From: Trametopsis cervina
Taxonomy: Eukaryota > Basidiomycota > Agaricomycetes > Polyporales > Irpicaceae
Assembly: GCA_022385755.1 (NCBI GenBank)
Contig: MU278372.1
Coordinates: 186,001 to 250,000, forward strand
Direction of reading: 5' to 3'
Length of the DNA: 64,000 nucleotides
Under the pieces are notes generated by a model. It saw nothing but the letters and a program-made list of their open reading frames with translations. It was not told where the DNA came from and searched no databases. Of this stretch, positions 10,823 through 21,773 are shown piece after piece. Position numbers and translations under genes: made by a program. Numbering within the stretch: the stretch's first letter is position 1; the number at the start of each line of letters is the position of its first letter.

Positions 10823-11065
10823 GTATCTACTGGGTACAAGGGGTTGTACTGTGCGCGCGACGGCAGTATCAGAGTGCTATTGGTATGCCCTGTTCAAGGG
10901 GTAAGTTCGACGTCGAAAGGGGTAGGCCTAGAGATCAATATACCTCGGATATCGACCACGGTCGCGGTGTGCGCGAAGCTTGTTTCGTTCGATGAAATTT
11001 GCAAAGACAATGAGACTAGAGGGAATGGACGTGCGAGGTTAGCTAAGACCCCACACAAGATCTTG
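10823..11065 (-). other. 5' leader of the gypsy element (primer-binding region)
   Basis: 243 bp between the 5' LTR and the Gag start. Directly after the LTR the minus strand reads CAAGATCTTGTGTGGGGTC. The last five LTR bases plus the first fifteen leader bases form a perfect 20-bp palindrome (11051-11070). The usual TGG of a tRNA primer-binding site does not follow the LTR directly, and I cannot match the site to a tRNA 3' end. Confidence 0.6.
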
Positions 11066-11314
11066 TGTGGTTTCACCCACTTCTAGAAGACGGACTTCAG
11101 GCGGAGAAGGAGGATGAGAGAATTCTGGCTCTCAAGCGTATTCGCGGCGTACTTAAATACATGTTAAGTACAATACTTGTAATCTAAGTCGATCGACGAG
11201 TCAGCCGTCGATATTCGTACAATACATGGTAGTCATCAATACTTGAGTCATTCATGACCGAGTCGGTCAGAATATTCGGAGTCCTTCGGCGTCACAATAA
11301 CTGATCGTACAACA
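11066..11314 (-). repeat. 5' LTR of the gypsy element
   Basis: 249 bp, identical to 5721-5969. In element orientation this is the upstream LTR and carries the element's own promoter (TATTTAAG on the minus strand, about 11153-11163). It is followed on the right by the second TTGG target-site copy. Confidence 0.95.
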
Positions 11315-12262
11315 TTGGACGGCTGTCGCGTGTCTGCCACGTGACCGCGCATCCTACCAATTAGGAAATGACAATTTGCGCGTCTTCATGCTCGTTCGGC
11401 TTCCTTTGGGAGGCGTTGTTCTACTCGTGCCGAGACACTATCGTCGTCCGTCCTATATCGCGCACTCAACCCTGAAAGCCCCACAGCTTCCTGCTCGAGT
11501 AAACTCCGATGTGCGAATAGAATCACCGGACATCGATAGCACTGCGCTATCGATATCCACTCATACACGGCATCTTGCTAGAACCATTGCGGACAGCAGG
11601 CTCAACGGCCCTCAGAGAAACACACAATGCGGAACACGTGCAAGGTGCATTGTCGGGTGTACCTCAAGACCACGCTTTATCGGCAGGAACATACCGCGGA
11701 TTAGGCCTGACCTTCGTGTGGCGCACAACCGGGGCTAGCGTACGCAGTTTGTGGCGTCGATGCTGTTTCTGCGATAATCATGGGACCAATTGAGAACTTA
11801 TCGTTACCAATTCCTTAAACACAGGGCTCATCCTACTTCAGTACGCGCATATACTGGGCATGAATCTCGCTCAGCTCGGTTGACGGCCGATTCCCGAAAA
11901 GAAGAAACACACGACCATTCCTACATCCAGAAACCCTCAATGTGCCCCTCTCTGTCAAATGCATTTTTCCCTCCGTCGAAGCCAGAAAAACGTTGTGAGT
12001 ACGCCGCGCTGTCGACGCTAGTGCTAGCCGTATTCTGACACCACCCTGCATCAGCCGCTCGATCAGTTCTTGGAAGGGTTGGCGCACCGTGAGTAGATGA
12101 TTATCATGCTGCATTGTACTCGGTACGTGTGTCATTTTGCACAGGATTATACAGGGTACGAGAGGCTGTGTACCAGGCTTCTAGTGGGGAAGAGAACACG
12201 CCTCTACTCGCCCTCGGTCAAAATAAAGGCGAGCGGAGACGAAATTGTACAGGGATCGATCT

Positions 12263-12395
12263 ACATGTATGAGATGGAAGATTTGGAATGGGGTCGATGG
12301 CTACAAACATATTGGTCCGAATGTGCGAATGACATTCGGACCAATGTTTTGTAGCCTCCGGCCCCATTCCGAACTTCCCATACTATCCTTCATGT
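12263..12395. repeat. Long imperfect foldback, about 62-bp arms and 7-base loop
   Basis: The left arm (12263-12324) and right arm (12332-12395) are reverse complements with a few mismatches and small indels; the inner 25 bp next to the loop gcgaatg match almost perfectly (ggtccgaatgt against acattcggacc). The structure could be a foldback-type MITE or give a hairpin RNA. No coding frame explains it. Confidence 0.8.
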
Positions 12396-12763
12396 GCTCA
12401 AATCTATTCGCCCAGCAGCTCGCCTCATGGACATGTCTGACATCCACCTTTCCTCCAGGTTTAACGCGTGTCTACCTAATACAGCAGCGGGGACACGCAA
12501 GCCCAGGACAGCCACCGCCTCGAGTTTGCAATGCTACAGAGAACACGTACAGGTGCACCGCCCCCGTCTGTGTACACAATGCGTGGGCGAGAAAAAACCC
12601 CAGCCTCAACAATTTATCCTTCGCTGTGTCGTAGCGGGCTGGCCACAACCAGCAAATCACGGTCGCATGGAAGATTGTAACTTACGATCATGGTTTTCTT
12701 TGCCTTCTCGTCGTCCAGAGACGATATCCTGCTTGCCACAGCCCCTTACACAACTCCCCCACC

Positions 12764-12793
12764 CTCACTACGATACCGCGGTATCGTAGTGAG
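12764..12793. repeat. Perfect 30-bp palindrome
   Basis: The sequence from ctcactacgatacc through the central CCGCGG to ggtatcgtagtgag is its own reverse complement over 30 bases, and the symmetry stops on both sides. It could be a dimer-binding site, a fused transposon end, or chance. Confidence 0.85.
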
Positions 12794-13051
12794 CATGCTC
12801 ACCGTCCTGCCCCGGGGTCGCAACTGTCTACACGCAGGTGAAACTGTGCCCACTGCCTTGCGCCTCATACGCCTCCGCCGCAAAGGAACAACGCCAGCAA
12901 CTCTGTTCCTCATAATCTGCCTTTGCTCGCCTTCGGCTCGCCTTGACCGCTTCCCAATCGCTGCGCTGTCTGCTCTGCACAGACACAATTCCTGATGGCG
13001 CATGTGCCCTCGGTGATAATGGTGGACTCGGAGGGGCGTCACCGTCTCCAA

Positions 13052-13124
13052 GACGGTGCAATAAGACGAGCGGATCATGGAGTCACACTCTGAGTCTGCG
13101 ATCCGCTCGTGTTTATTGCACGTC
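13052..13124. repeat. Inverted repeat, about 25-bp arms
   Basis: The left arm at 13052-13076 and right arm at 13100-13124 share GTGCAATAA and ACGAGCGGATC in opposite orientation, each with one-base indels between the blocks. It lies about 170 bp upstream of the DUF6533 start codon. Confidence 0.75.
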
Positions 13125-13212
13125 CGGGTGGTTGGCAGGACTATATGCGCGCCGTGCGCCGTGATATGTTTGTAGCCTTCGCGCGATGCACGGACGCACA
13201 GAGTGAGCTCGG

Positions 13213-13227
13213 TATAGATAAATATAT
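13213..13227 (+). promoter_or_regulatory. TATA-like element upstream of the DUF6533 gene
   Basis: tatagataaatatat lies about 65 bp before the ATG at 13293, a plausible core-promoter distance, and is followed by a pyrimidine-rich leader. Sequence resemblance only. Confidence 0.35.
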
Positions 13228-13292
13228 GCCCGGTGGGTCGTGCACCCTCCTCAGTATCTTTCGTACGTTCTAATTCTCTTCAACGCCCTGCA

Positions 13293-15072
13293 ATGGCTTC
13301 TTCGGACTCGGAGCAACTTCAGTTCCAAGCGCATGTCATGGCCGACAACCTTCTGTGAGTGAACGCCGCGCGTTCAACACCACACAAGAAACTTACCATA
13401 AATTTCTCGTCATTAGGATGTTCAATAACTACACAACCGTAGCCGCATGCGGTACGTCCCCTCCCCTCCCCATTTCTCCCACTCCCGCCGCTAACATCGT
13501 CGCGCGCCGCTGGTAGTGACATGGGTGCTCGACTACCTCGAGACGCTACCGACGGAGGTCGAAGCCTTCTACCGCACCCTCAGTACGCCCGCGCCGCCCG
13601 GCCGCAGACGTTTGAGACCACGACTCAATAAAACAATGTGGACGGCGGCGCTGTTCTTCACGAGCCGATACAGTTTTTTGGTATTTGTGGCGCTGCAGAT
13701 GTGGTGCACCGCGCCGGGCGTGGCGTCGGATCAGACGTACGCTTCATTCACTCATGTATGCGCCTCGCGCTGGTGATTTATTCTAATTGTGATTGGGCGA
13801 CAGGTGTTATGTAGTCGGCCAGGCGTTGACGGTGTTTGCGGAGGTCGCGATGGCGTGTTCGTGCAGTACGTATCACAGTTTGTCACTCTACGGATGGCGC
13901 GCTGATTACGTTCCGTCTATAGCGTTACTCGTCCTCAGAGCGTACGTCCTCTCTGGGCATAAACGCCTCGTGCTCGCTACGGGCATCCTGCTCGTCCTCT
14001 GTCGGATCGGCTCCGCGCTATATGTAAGTCGCCCTTCCTTTCGCCCGTCCATACAGCTGCTAAACGCACGCCGTTCTATGATGCGCCACGTACAGGCGAA
14101 TCTGATTCTTGTTATAGATGTCTCAGGCTTGAGTGCCCAGAATGACGGAGGCTCGTTCGAACCGAGATGTAGCGCGGCGCTGGCGAAAGAGTCGCAAGCT
14201 GGGTTAATGGTACGGCACGTAGAACTCTTGCATCGCTACCGAGTGGCATATACTTACCGTGCATCTTTCGTTGTCGACAGCTGTGAGTAAACTGACTCGC
14301 CACATTCTCGGGCTGGGATGATCGCTTACCAGAATCGGCTGAACAGTGCAAGTATTGACGCAGTGCTCCACGCTTGCGCTGGACACCTTTGTGTTCGTCG
14401 TAGTGCTAGCTACTACGCTACCGCACGCGGTAAACATGAGACGGCGATCGCAGTCTAGCGTCGCAGAGATTGTTATCCGGGACGGTGCGTAGTACATCTC
14501 CTTCACGATAATGATCTTGTTTGAACTCCGGCTCGTTTTTTTCTTGATCCGCTAGGTGTACTGTATTACGTGTGAGTATTCGCCCGCCGTATACGTATGA
14601 GCACTTAGAGCGGGCACGCCGCCTGTTTTAGGACGATCACTATCATCGCGGCATGCGCCACTGCAGCCAACGTGAGTGCCTGAAAGACTACCGCGAATAC
14701 GTACGAACACTCACCCAGTGCAATATAGTTCCAAACACAGAATAACATACACATGTCCGTGCGTACCCTTATTTCTCGTCTGGCATCACAAAAAAAAAAC
14801 TCACACGACGGCACTATTTTAATCTGCGGCTAGGCAGCGGAGCGGCGCATCAACGAATTCTGGAGCGTGATGTTCCCGTTCTACAACATGTACGTCGCGC
14901 GACCGTCCTCCGCACATTTAATTCCACCGCTGACGTTCCCACGCGAAGCCTGCCCAACATGCTCGTCAACCGTCTCGTGCTCAACATGCGTACGTACTTT
15001 GCGCGTCGGCCCGCTGTTGATGTTGCGGCGGAGGGTATGGTATTTAGCGCGGCGCCGTCAGTAGATCGGTAG
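13293..15072 (+). CDS. DUF6533-type multi-pass membrane protein
   Basis: Eleven exons: 13293-13354, 13417-13451, 13517-13736, 13804-13865, 13923-14023, 14096-14209, 14364-14484, 14556-14571, 14632-14671, 14834-14889, 14949-15072; 316 residues. The N-terminal pattern (short tail, YTTVAACVTWVLDYLETLPTE, then WTAALFFTSRYSFLVFVALQ) and the C-terminal ending (RDGVLYYV, NMLVNRLVLNMRTYF) are those of the large basidiomycete DUF6533 family, here with six to seven hydrophobic segments. Members are integral membrane proteins of unknown function, usually in many copies. Exon 8 is only 16 nt. Exons 6 and 7 are joined by a longer intron (154 nt), and the boundaries at 14096-14209 are the least certain part. 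Confidence 0.82.
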
Positions 15073-17007
15073 GGCCTTTCTCTCGATTTCTTTTTTTGTT
15101 TGTTCTTAGAGTAAAGAGGTATGGAATACGGACATACTTTGATTTATGCTTCATTTTACACTTCTGCGCGATCGTGGTTGGGAGAAGCAGTTGTCCTCGC
15201 AGTATGGGGGAACTGGATGATCGACCCGCTGTGGTTTCATGTATACTTCGTTCCGGGTGATTTAGCAGGTTTAAACCTCGCAATACACTGCAGCTAATTT
15301 TATCTCTCGTCGTTGAGGACAGGAGCCTATGAACATGCCAGTGAGCATGCTTACCAGTCCTGAATGGGTGTAGATAGTACATACCAATCTCCCATAGTCC
15401 ACACCTGCTTTCTACCTTCTACCCCTATATCTTGGCCAGAACTACCGATGGCTCGCGTTAACCGACGATTTGCGTTCATCGCTACTTTCCTGAGGCTTTC
15501 CGTAGCGCAAATCCGCAAGCATCCTGGAGGGGTGAGCAATTTTTAAGGTATAAGCTATAGGGGACCCGCGTCCATCTGCACGGACATAGTTGGATGCAAG
15601 ATCAAATTCCGTTGTTCTAGGAGGAAACGGCCTGTCCGGTAACTACGCGTCATATCGGAATCTGCGGAGATGGCGTGTTGTCGTGATGTCCATGTCCTCA
15701 TGTTCGATGTCGTCAACGTGCAGATGCACTACGTGAAACGACGGGCCGCTGGCGAGACATGTTCGGTCACGGGTAAAACAAGCGAAATTGCGACTCAGGC
15801 TTCGCGGAGGAAGAACGGCGCGCTGGAGAGTTTAGCTCGCCCGTCTATGCCAAACAAGCTACGTACTACGCGATATGGACACTGATGGAAAGGCGGATTC
15901 TAGGGATCTGGACGGAGCGCAGAGAGACTGGGAACGGGAGAACGCTGCACACGTCACGATTGCGTATTGCGTCGGGTACGACGGGAAGCCTCAGCGGAGG
16001 ACGCTTCCGTCCCTGCGGTGGCAGACGAGGGGGTGGCAAGCGAGTGGAAGGCGAAGGAGGGCACGTCCGTGTTGTCTTCCCTATGAACTTGCCAGCGGCG
16101 TGTTGCCCTGAAGTCGTTCATGCAAGCGACGAACGTCAGCGCATACAGCGAATGACAGAAGTTGCCAAAAGCAGACAGAGCTGGAAACATATCGGTATCG
16201 CCAGGCACGACGCTAGCGTAGGCACAGCAGCGATGATCGGTGGGCGGATGACATCAGACATGACCGACGCCACGAGCCCACGCGTGCAGTGCAGCGACAG
16301 CCACCCTCGACGTAATCACACCTCCCGCTCCTCACAAAACACGACGCTTTACCGGAAAATAAAAATAAGTAAATCGCAAGGTAAAACACAAGGACCGTGA
16401 GAGGCGAAGCATGACGGAGACCGCGGCAACGGCCTTGTGCCCAAACGGAGCACCACAGCTGTTCGTCGCACCCGGCTTCCCATGCCTTGCCCCCCGCTTT
16501 TCGCGAAATGCGGGCTATGAGAGCCCAGGCGACGCGTGATGTCCTCCCAGCGCACACCTCTCAGAGCACTCACGCCTCGCAGGCCGTCCCTGCAGCTCAC
16601 ACACGGGCTGTGACGTGTACTAGTACTGCATGTCTGTCGGCTCGTACGCGATGGGAGCGGTAGGCGCGTTACTGGCGGAGGAACGCGCGCAGGAAGTCGG
16701 GAACACCCCTCTCGACAGGGCACGTTGATGAGACGACACGCGCCGTAATGCGGCAAAGCGGAACTCGAACAGAACGAGTGCTTTTCATAAACCCCCGTCG
16801 CCACACCCTCCCAGTCCAACACTGCCAATTCCACCCTCTCTCCTCCCCTCTTCCATCCCCATCCCCGCCTCCCCGTCCCACGCCCGCCCACCCGCCGCTA
16901 CCAATCTGCATCCGCGGTAAACTTGACGCTGCTTATCTACCATATACGCATACAGACTTTAAGCTTTCGCAAGAGCGCCCTGAGATCAAGAGATTAGGAC
17001 CGTAGAC
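15073..17007. other. Intergenic stretch without a recognisable gene
   Basis: About 1.9 kb between two plus-strand genes. Several medium open frames occur on both strands (for example 15885-16400 plus, 16349-16891 minus), but they overlap each other and show no family motif. The last 250 bp (about 16800-16920) are strongly pyrimidine-rich on the plus strand, which suits the promoter of the next gene. Confidence 0.5.
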
Positions 17008-18848
17008 ATGATCACGTCCTTACACGCCTCCACCCCGCAACAGCACCCACGCGTGTCCATCGCCCGAGTCTTCCAGGCTGGCGCAAAACGACTCGGGCTT
17101 GGAGGTCGCGTCGCTGCCAGTCGTCGTACCGACTCGTTTGGTGAGTATATGCGCCTTTTACGGCGTAGATGGAAGTGCTCATCAGCATCATGCAGCAACG
17201 AGCGTTCCGCAGACGACCCACATCGAGTCAAAGGTACCAGACAAGGCACCTGCAGACGTTGATGAGAAGCACAAGAACATGGAAAGTGTGATTATTAGCC
17301 AGGAACCGAGCAGAAGCCCAAGCGAGAAGCGCGAGCCCAACGTCGACCTGCCACCGTTGCCTTACACGAATAGCCCTGCATCCGTCACAGGCATGGCACA
17401 GGACGAGAAGCAGATGCCCCAGGAGCTGCCACACCAGAGTGACAGCGGGCTTCCAGAGTACGACGACAGTGGTGTCGCGTTCACCGCGTACCTGCCGCTC
17501 GCTGAAGTCGAGCACCTCCCCATCCGTACCCGGTCGCCCTCACCAGTACCAGGCTCAGTTAAGGAAGAACAAAAGACAGCACCAATCGAACAAGAACCAG
17601 AGACGAGCCCAGCCGCAGACGGGCAAGACCAAGATCGAGAGATATACGAGCCACGCGCAGCGTACGACTACGTTGAGGATGAGCTAGACGAGACCGACTC
17701 GCCTGTCTACGATGCCCCGCCGTCATCCTCTTCGCAAAGCCAAAGTCAAAGTGCAGAAAAGGCGCCGCCAGAGGCAGGGGAAGAGAGCTGGGAGGATGAT
17801 AATGGGGAGCAGCGGTACGAGGAAAGGTTTAGGTTGACGCCGTGTGTTGAGTTGGAGGATGAAGATGATGAGAGTGGGGATGAAAGGAGAAAAGAGATTC
17901 CTGTTGAAGTTCGCATCGAGGGCCAGGTAGTGGCAGAGGTGCCGAGTCAGCAGTCTCAGCCTGAGGAAGCGCAACAAGAAACGAGACCAGAGACGCAGAC
18001 ACATCCTAACGCGCTACCAGGCAGACAAGAACGAGAGCTGACACCAGAAGAAGAGGCACAGTGGATCGCGCATTGGGAGAATAACCGTGTTGTATGCGAG
18101 CGCGTGAGTTCTTCTTCCGTTGCTTTCTTGCGTCCTCCTTTACTGACCTCACCTGTCCCTGATGTAGCACGCAACGGCGCTGGAAGCAATCCTCGCAGCA
18201 CAGCCTTCAAACAAGGCGTGGCTAGAACGTGGCGGGCTGGACGTCGACGAGCTGTTGCGGTGTTTGAGGTGGACGCCTGAGGGCCTTGGCGAGGTGAAGG
18301 CATCTGGCGTGCCTGACGCCGGAGGAGTGGCTGAGCAAGAGGGTGAAAAGGAGAAAGCGGGCGAGGGTGAGGAGGTGGAGAAGGAGAAGGAGAAGGAACG
18401 AGAGAGACAGCGTAAACTCCGCGAACTCCGGAGGCTGCATCGGCGGAACGTGCGGCGGATGCTCGAGAACACGAGAAAAGTCGACCAGATGATGGCGGTA
18501 CTCCAGGACCTGATCAGGGGGATGTCAGAGGCTGCTGAGAAGAAGCGCGCGGCGAGGAGGGAGGAGAGGGCGAAGGAGGAGGCGAAGAGGAGCGCGAAGG
18601 GCAAAGAGAGGGAGCGCGAACGCGAGAGGGATAAGGCTGCGAGGCGGCCGTCATCGACGCCGGTTGCGGCAGATGTGGTAAAGCAGGATAGGAAGGAGCG
18701 GCCTGCGTCTAGCCCTGTGGTGCAGGAGAAGAGTAGGAGTAAAAGTGGAAGCAAAAGTCAGAGTAGGACCAAGAGCAAAAGCGCAGATGATGGCGGGAAG
18801 GTTGGTCAGTCTCGAGTTGCGTCAACGCAGTCTGGGACTCGTAGGTGA
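17008..18848 (+). CDS. Unrecognised charged, largely disordered protein (573 aa)
   Basis: Three exons: 17008-17140, 17196-18103, 18168-18848, phase-consistent with GT-AG introns. No known family was recognised. Residues 1-44 are basic (AGAKRLGLGGRVAASRR). A long acidic, proline-rich segment follows, with many DE and SQ/SQSQ runs. Residues around 335-400 form the only compact-looking part (TPEEEAQWIAHWENNR, then a segment with LERGGLDVDELLRCLRWTPE). The last 150 residues are an extremely Glu/Lys/Arg-rich helical stretch (REERAKEEAKRSAKGKERER) around LRRLHRRNVRRMLENTRKVD. Alternating acidic and basic blocks suggest a nuclear or scaffold protein, but that is inference from composition only. Confidence 0.72.
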
Positions 18849-19684
18849 ATACGCGAGTTGGTGTGAGGATTGGTTGGATACGTACTCAGACGCGTTGACG
18901 CGTATATGGACTATGGAATATGGACGATCAGCTTTCTTGGTTTCGATCTTGGTTTCGAAACTGCTACGGACGGGGTTGTGTATGTCGACGAGCCTGGCGC
19001 TGGACGCTTCATATTCGTTTCTTTACTGTAGGTTCGTCGAAGCTGGCTTCTTCATGTACTCCGCATGCGTCCCTCCAGACCGGGTTACTGTGTCATGAGT
19101 GATTCAGGGCTTCCTAAGGGGGTTTCAAACCGCGACGCGTTTTGCGGGTGCTTTATGCTGATCCTAGCAGTGGATGCGTTGGTTGACAATCGACGAGGAG
19201 GTGAAGGAAACACGTAGTGAACGGGCATTCAAGAGCGCAGCAGTGCTCAGTCCCGTTCCGAACCCCCGAGCCCGCCACATCCAAATATGGATCCGTATCG
19301 GGGGCGGGACTGATCTGCTGTAATCGCCGCCATCGCGCCCAATCGTCCTCGTCGAGAGCCCAGCCACCGCGTACGCAACGAGAGATCCGCGATCGATGCA
19401 TTCTACGCGTGGTCGCGACGCAGTCCAGTAGCAGCGGGAGTGATCCTCGGATTTCTCGAAGGTTCGCACCCGCATACAAGGAGCAAGATACAAGGATGCT
19501 GCTGTCATTTCCCGGATCCAAAAGCGTCCGCGCGACGACGGCGTCCTTGTACTCCTCTTTGCTACCACCACCACCGCCACAGCCCGTTCTGTTCTAGATC
19601 TGCGCTGACGAGCTATTAAACGGTAACTTGCGTTTGCTGTAATCCGCACGCATACAAGACGACCCCGGACCCAGCCTATCCAGG
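18849..19684. other. Intergenic stretch between the charged-protein gene and CDC37
   Basis: 836 bp between two plus-strand genes: the 3' region of one and the promoter of the other. A 270-codon open frame on the minus strand (19164-19976) extends into CDC37 and has no recognisable content, so I treat it as chance. Confidence 0.5.
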
Positions 19685-21448
19685 ATGCCGTTAAACTACT
19701 CCAAGTGGGATAACCTCGAGGTATGTGAATTCTGTATGTGTATGCGGCGACTCTACCTGACTGCCCATCGACGTACCAGCTCTCAGATGACTCAGACATC
19801 GAAGGCCACCCGAACGTCGACAAAAAGTCGCTGATCCGGTAAGCAAGCCCCTCTCCCTCCCTACCTAGCCCACGATGTCCTAACCGCGATTCCAGATGGA
19901 AGCAGCGCGACATCCACGAGAAGCGCGAGATGCGCAAACATCGCATCGCGCAGCTCAAAGCCGACATCGACTGCAACGCCGTCCTCCAACCGCGTCTCGT
20001 CGAGATCGCATCTTCAGTGGCGTCCGGCGGGCCCGCCGTGTTCTCCTCGCTCGTCGAGAAATTCCAGACCCAGCCGTCGCCCGACGCGCCGCAGACGAAC
20101 GCGCCCGGCCAGAAGACGTACGACGAGATGTTGCTGTCGCTTATGCTCGCCGTGTGGGAAAAGACGAAGGAGAGTGGGGTCGGCGCGGGCGATGAGAAGT
20201 TGGGAGAGAAGTTGGTTGAGGGGTTGAAGGAGCATGTGAAGTTGATGGAGGAGCATCAGGCGATGTTGAGGAAGGATTTGGAGAGCGAGGAGGCGGAGCA
20301 GAAGAAGAAGATTACGAGCGACGATATTCATGAGGGGTTCGAGTCGAAGGTATGCTCGCTCGATATTTGCTTGGGCGATGAGAATTTCGTGCGGCTTGCT
20401 AATGCGCCGCTGCGATGCAGTACATCCCACCAAAGCCTGAGCCCCCTCCGATCAAGAACGCGATCCCCTCGAGCTCAGCAACGACATCAAAGGCGAAAAA
20501 GACCGAGTTCGAGGTGTTGAATCCAAAGGGCGTAGCATCCGCCCCGTCCTCCTCCAGCACAGCGGCATCTTCATCAAAACCGTCTGCAGACGACGAAGAC
20601 GACGAGGGCGCGACCGAGCTGCCACAAATGACACCTTCGCTAACCGCGTTCTCGCACCTTCCGCTCAAGGCGTTCGAGCAGTCGTGGGAGTTCATTAAGC
20701 AGCACCGCGACGTCGTCGTCCCCGGCGCGTCCGACGCGCTGCTCGTCGCCGCGTTCACGGCGCAGAGCGATGGCAAGGACCGCTATGCGCGCCAGTGCGT
20801 GCACCAGAGCCTCCTCTTGCAGTACTGCGAGAAGCTCGGTAAGGACGGTGTGAGCGTCTTCTTCCGCAAGTGAGTAACGTCACTTTCTTTCGTTCTTTGT
20901 GTGATACGATGGATGTGCTGACAACGTGAACGCGCAGGATGATCTCGGGCGACATGCGCGCAGTGTCCGTGTTCGAGAAGGACGTGCTAGACACGTACGC
21001 GCACCTCGTCGAGCGCGTGCGCGTCGCAAAAGCCGAAGAGGAGGCGTCAGCAGGTGCAGAGCAGATCCAGCTCGTGCCCGAGAGCCCAGGGCACACAATC
21101 GGGTTCAACGTGCCCGACGGGCCACCCCCAGAACACCTCGTACTCGAAGGACCAGGAATGGAGAACTACGACGTCGAGGAGGTGCGCAAGGCGCTGCAGA
21201 TGCGATGGGACGTCTTCCAGGGGTTCAAGCCCGAGATGCAGAAGGCGCTGAAGAGCCAGAGCTTGGATGAGGTGAATAAGGTGTTGGGGAGGATGAGGGT
21301 ACAGGATGCGGAGGAGGTTGTGAGGTTGTTGGATATGGCGGGGATTTTGAACTTTGGGGAGCAGGGGATTAGGGATGAGACGGGCAGGGCGGAGGAGGAT
21401 GATGGGGAGGACGCGGATGAGGAGGATGAGGACGGGGATGGTGAGTGA
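19685..21448 (+). CDS. CDC37: Hsp90 co-chaperone Cdc37
   Basis: Five exons: 19685-19720, 19780-19838, 19896-20349, 20421-20869, 20938-21448; 502 residues. The N-terminus MPLNYSKWDNLELSDDSD is the Cdc37 signature; Ser14 is the conserved CK2 phosphorylation site. The kinase-binding N domain continues with a coiled-coil helix (WKQRDIHEKREMRKHRIAQL). The Hsp90-binding middle domain follows (FSHLPLKAFEQSWEFIKQHR), then the C-terminal helical domain (MRWDVFQGFKPEMQKALKSQ) and an acidic tail. Cdc37 loads protein kinases onto Hsp90 in the cytosol. Fungal Cdc37 is usually about 470-510 residues, so the length is normal. Confidence 0.96.
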
Positions 21449-21773
21449 TTTTCTTGTCGAGGGAGGTCGGGTTCGATGAGCATTGGGACGAGAGAAGGAG
21501 TGCTCATGGAATAAGAACAATGCTCAATGCTCAAACTGTATCGCATATCTCAGGCGTGCGCCGCATTTTTACGCTTTGTATAGCTCCTTGTATCGGTATA
21601 GTCAAATTCTCAATCAAATGTAAATGCACGCGCATATATGCGCTCAAGAACGTGGAGACGACGTTTTCCCAACGGCTCTAACTAAGAACGAATTAAATTC
21701 CTGCATTCATATCCTCGAAGCGAATTCCTCCATAGTATGATTGTACCATCTAAATCCCAGCATCGCCTTGCAT
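21449..21773. other. Convergent intergenic gap
   Basis: 325 bp between the stop codons of CDC37 (plus) and the p34-like gene (minus). It contains only AT-richer 3' UTR-like sequence. Confidence 0.5.

Larger units (their letters stand above)
5721..11314 (-). mobile_element. Ty3/gypsy LTR retrotransposon, apparently intact and very young
   Basis: The element is 5594 bp, read on the minus strand. Its two 249-bp LTRs (5721-5969 and 11066-11314) begin TG and end CA on the plus strand and are identical base for base as I read them. The flanks carry a 4-bp target duplication, TTGG (5717-5720 and 11315-11318). Inside are a leader, one long uninterrupted gag-pol frame in the order protease, reverse transcriptase, RNase H, integrase (the Ty3/gypsy order), and a polypurine tract abutting the 3' LTR. 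There is no chromodomain; the integrase ends in a GPY/F-type module. Identical LTRs and an open frame imply insertion too recent for mutations to accumulate. Transcription would run toward the coiled-coil gene. Confidence 0.96.
11315..13292. other. Gene-free stretch containing three inverted repeats
   Basis: The first part is the original upstream flank of the coiled-coil gene, including a CACGTG E-box-like hexamer at 11338-11343 that would have lain about 35 bp from its ATG before the insertion. No coding region is convincing. The stretch holds a long foldback (12263-12395), a 30-bp perfect palindrome (12764-12793), a third hairpin (13052-13124), and a small hairpin near 11534-11555 (cgatagc...gctatcg). 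The last 80 bp are the promoter and 5' UTR of the DUF6533 gene. Confidence 0.55.

Noticed and set aside
16349..16891. 180-codon open frame on the minus strand
   Set aside because: Low-complexity G/A-rich translation with no motif; it matches the pyrimidine-rich promoter of the following plus-strand gene.
19164..19976. 270-codon open frame on the minus strand overlapping CDC37
   Set aside because: It overlaps the first three CDC37 exons in antisense, has no family content, and is explained by GC-rich sequence lacking stops.
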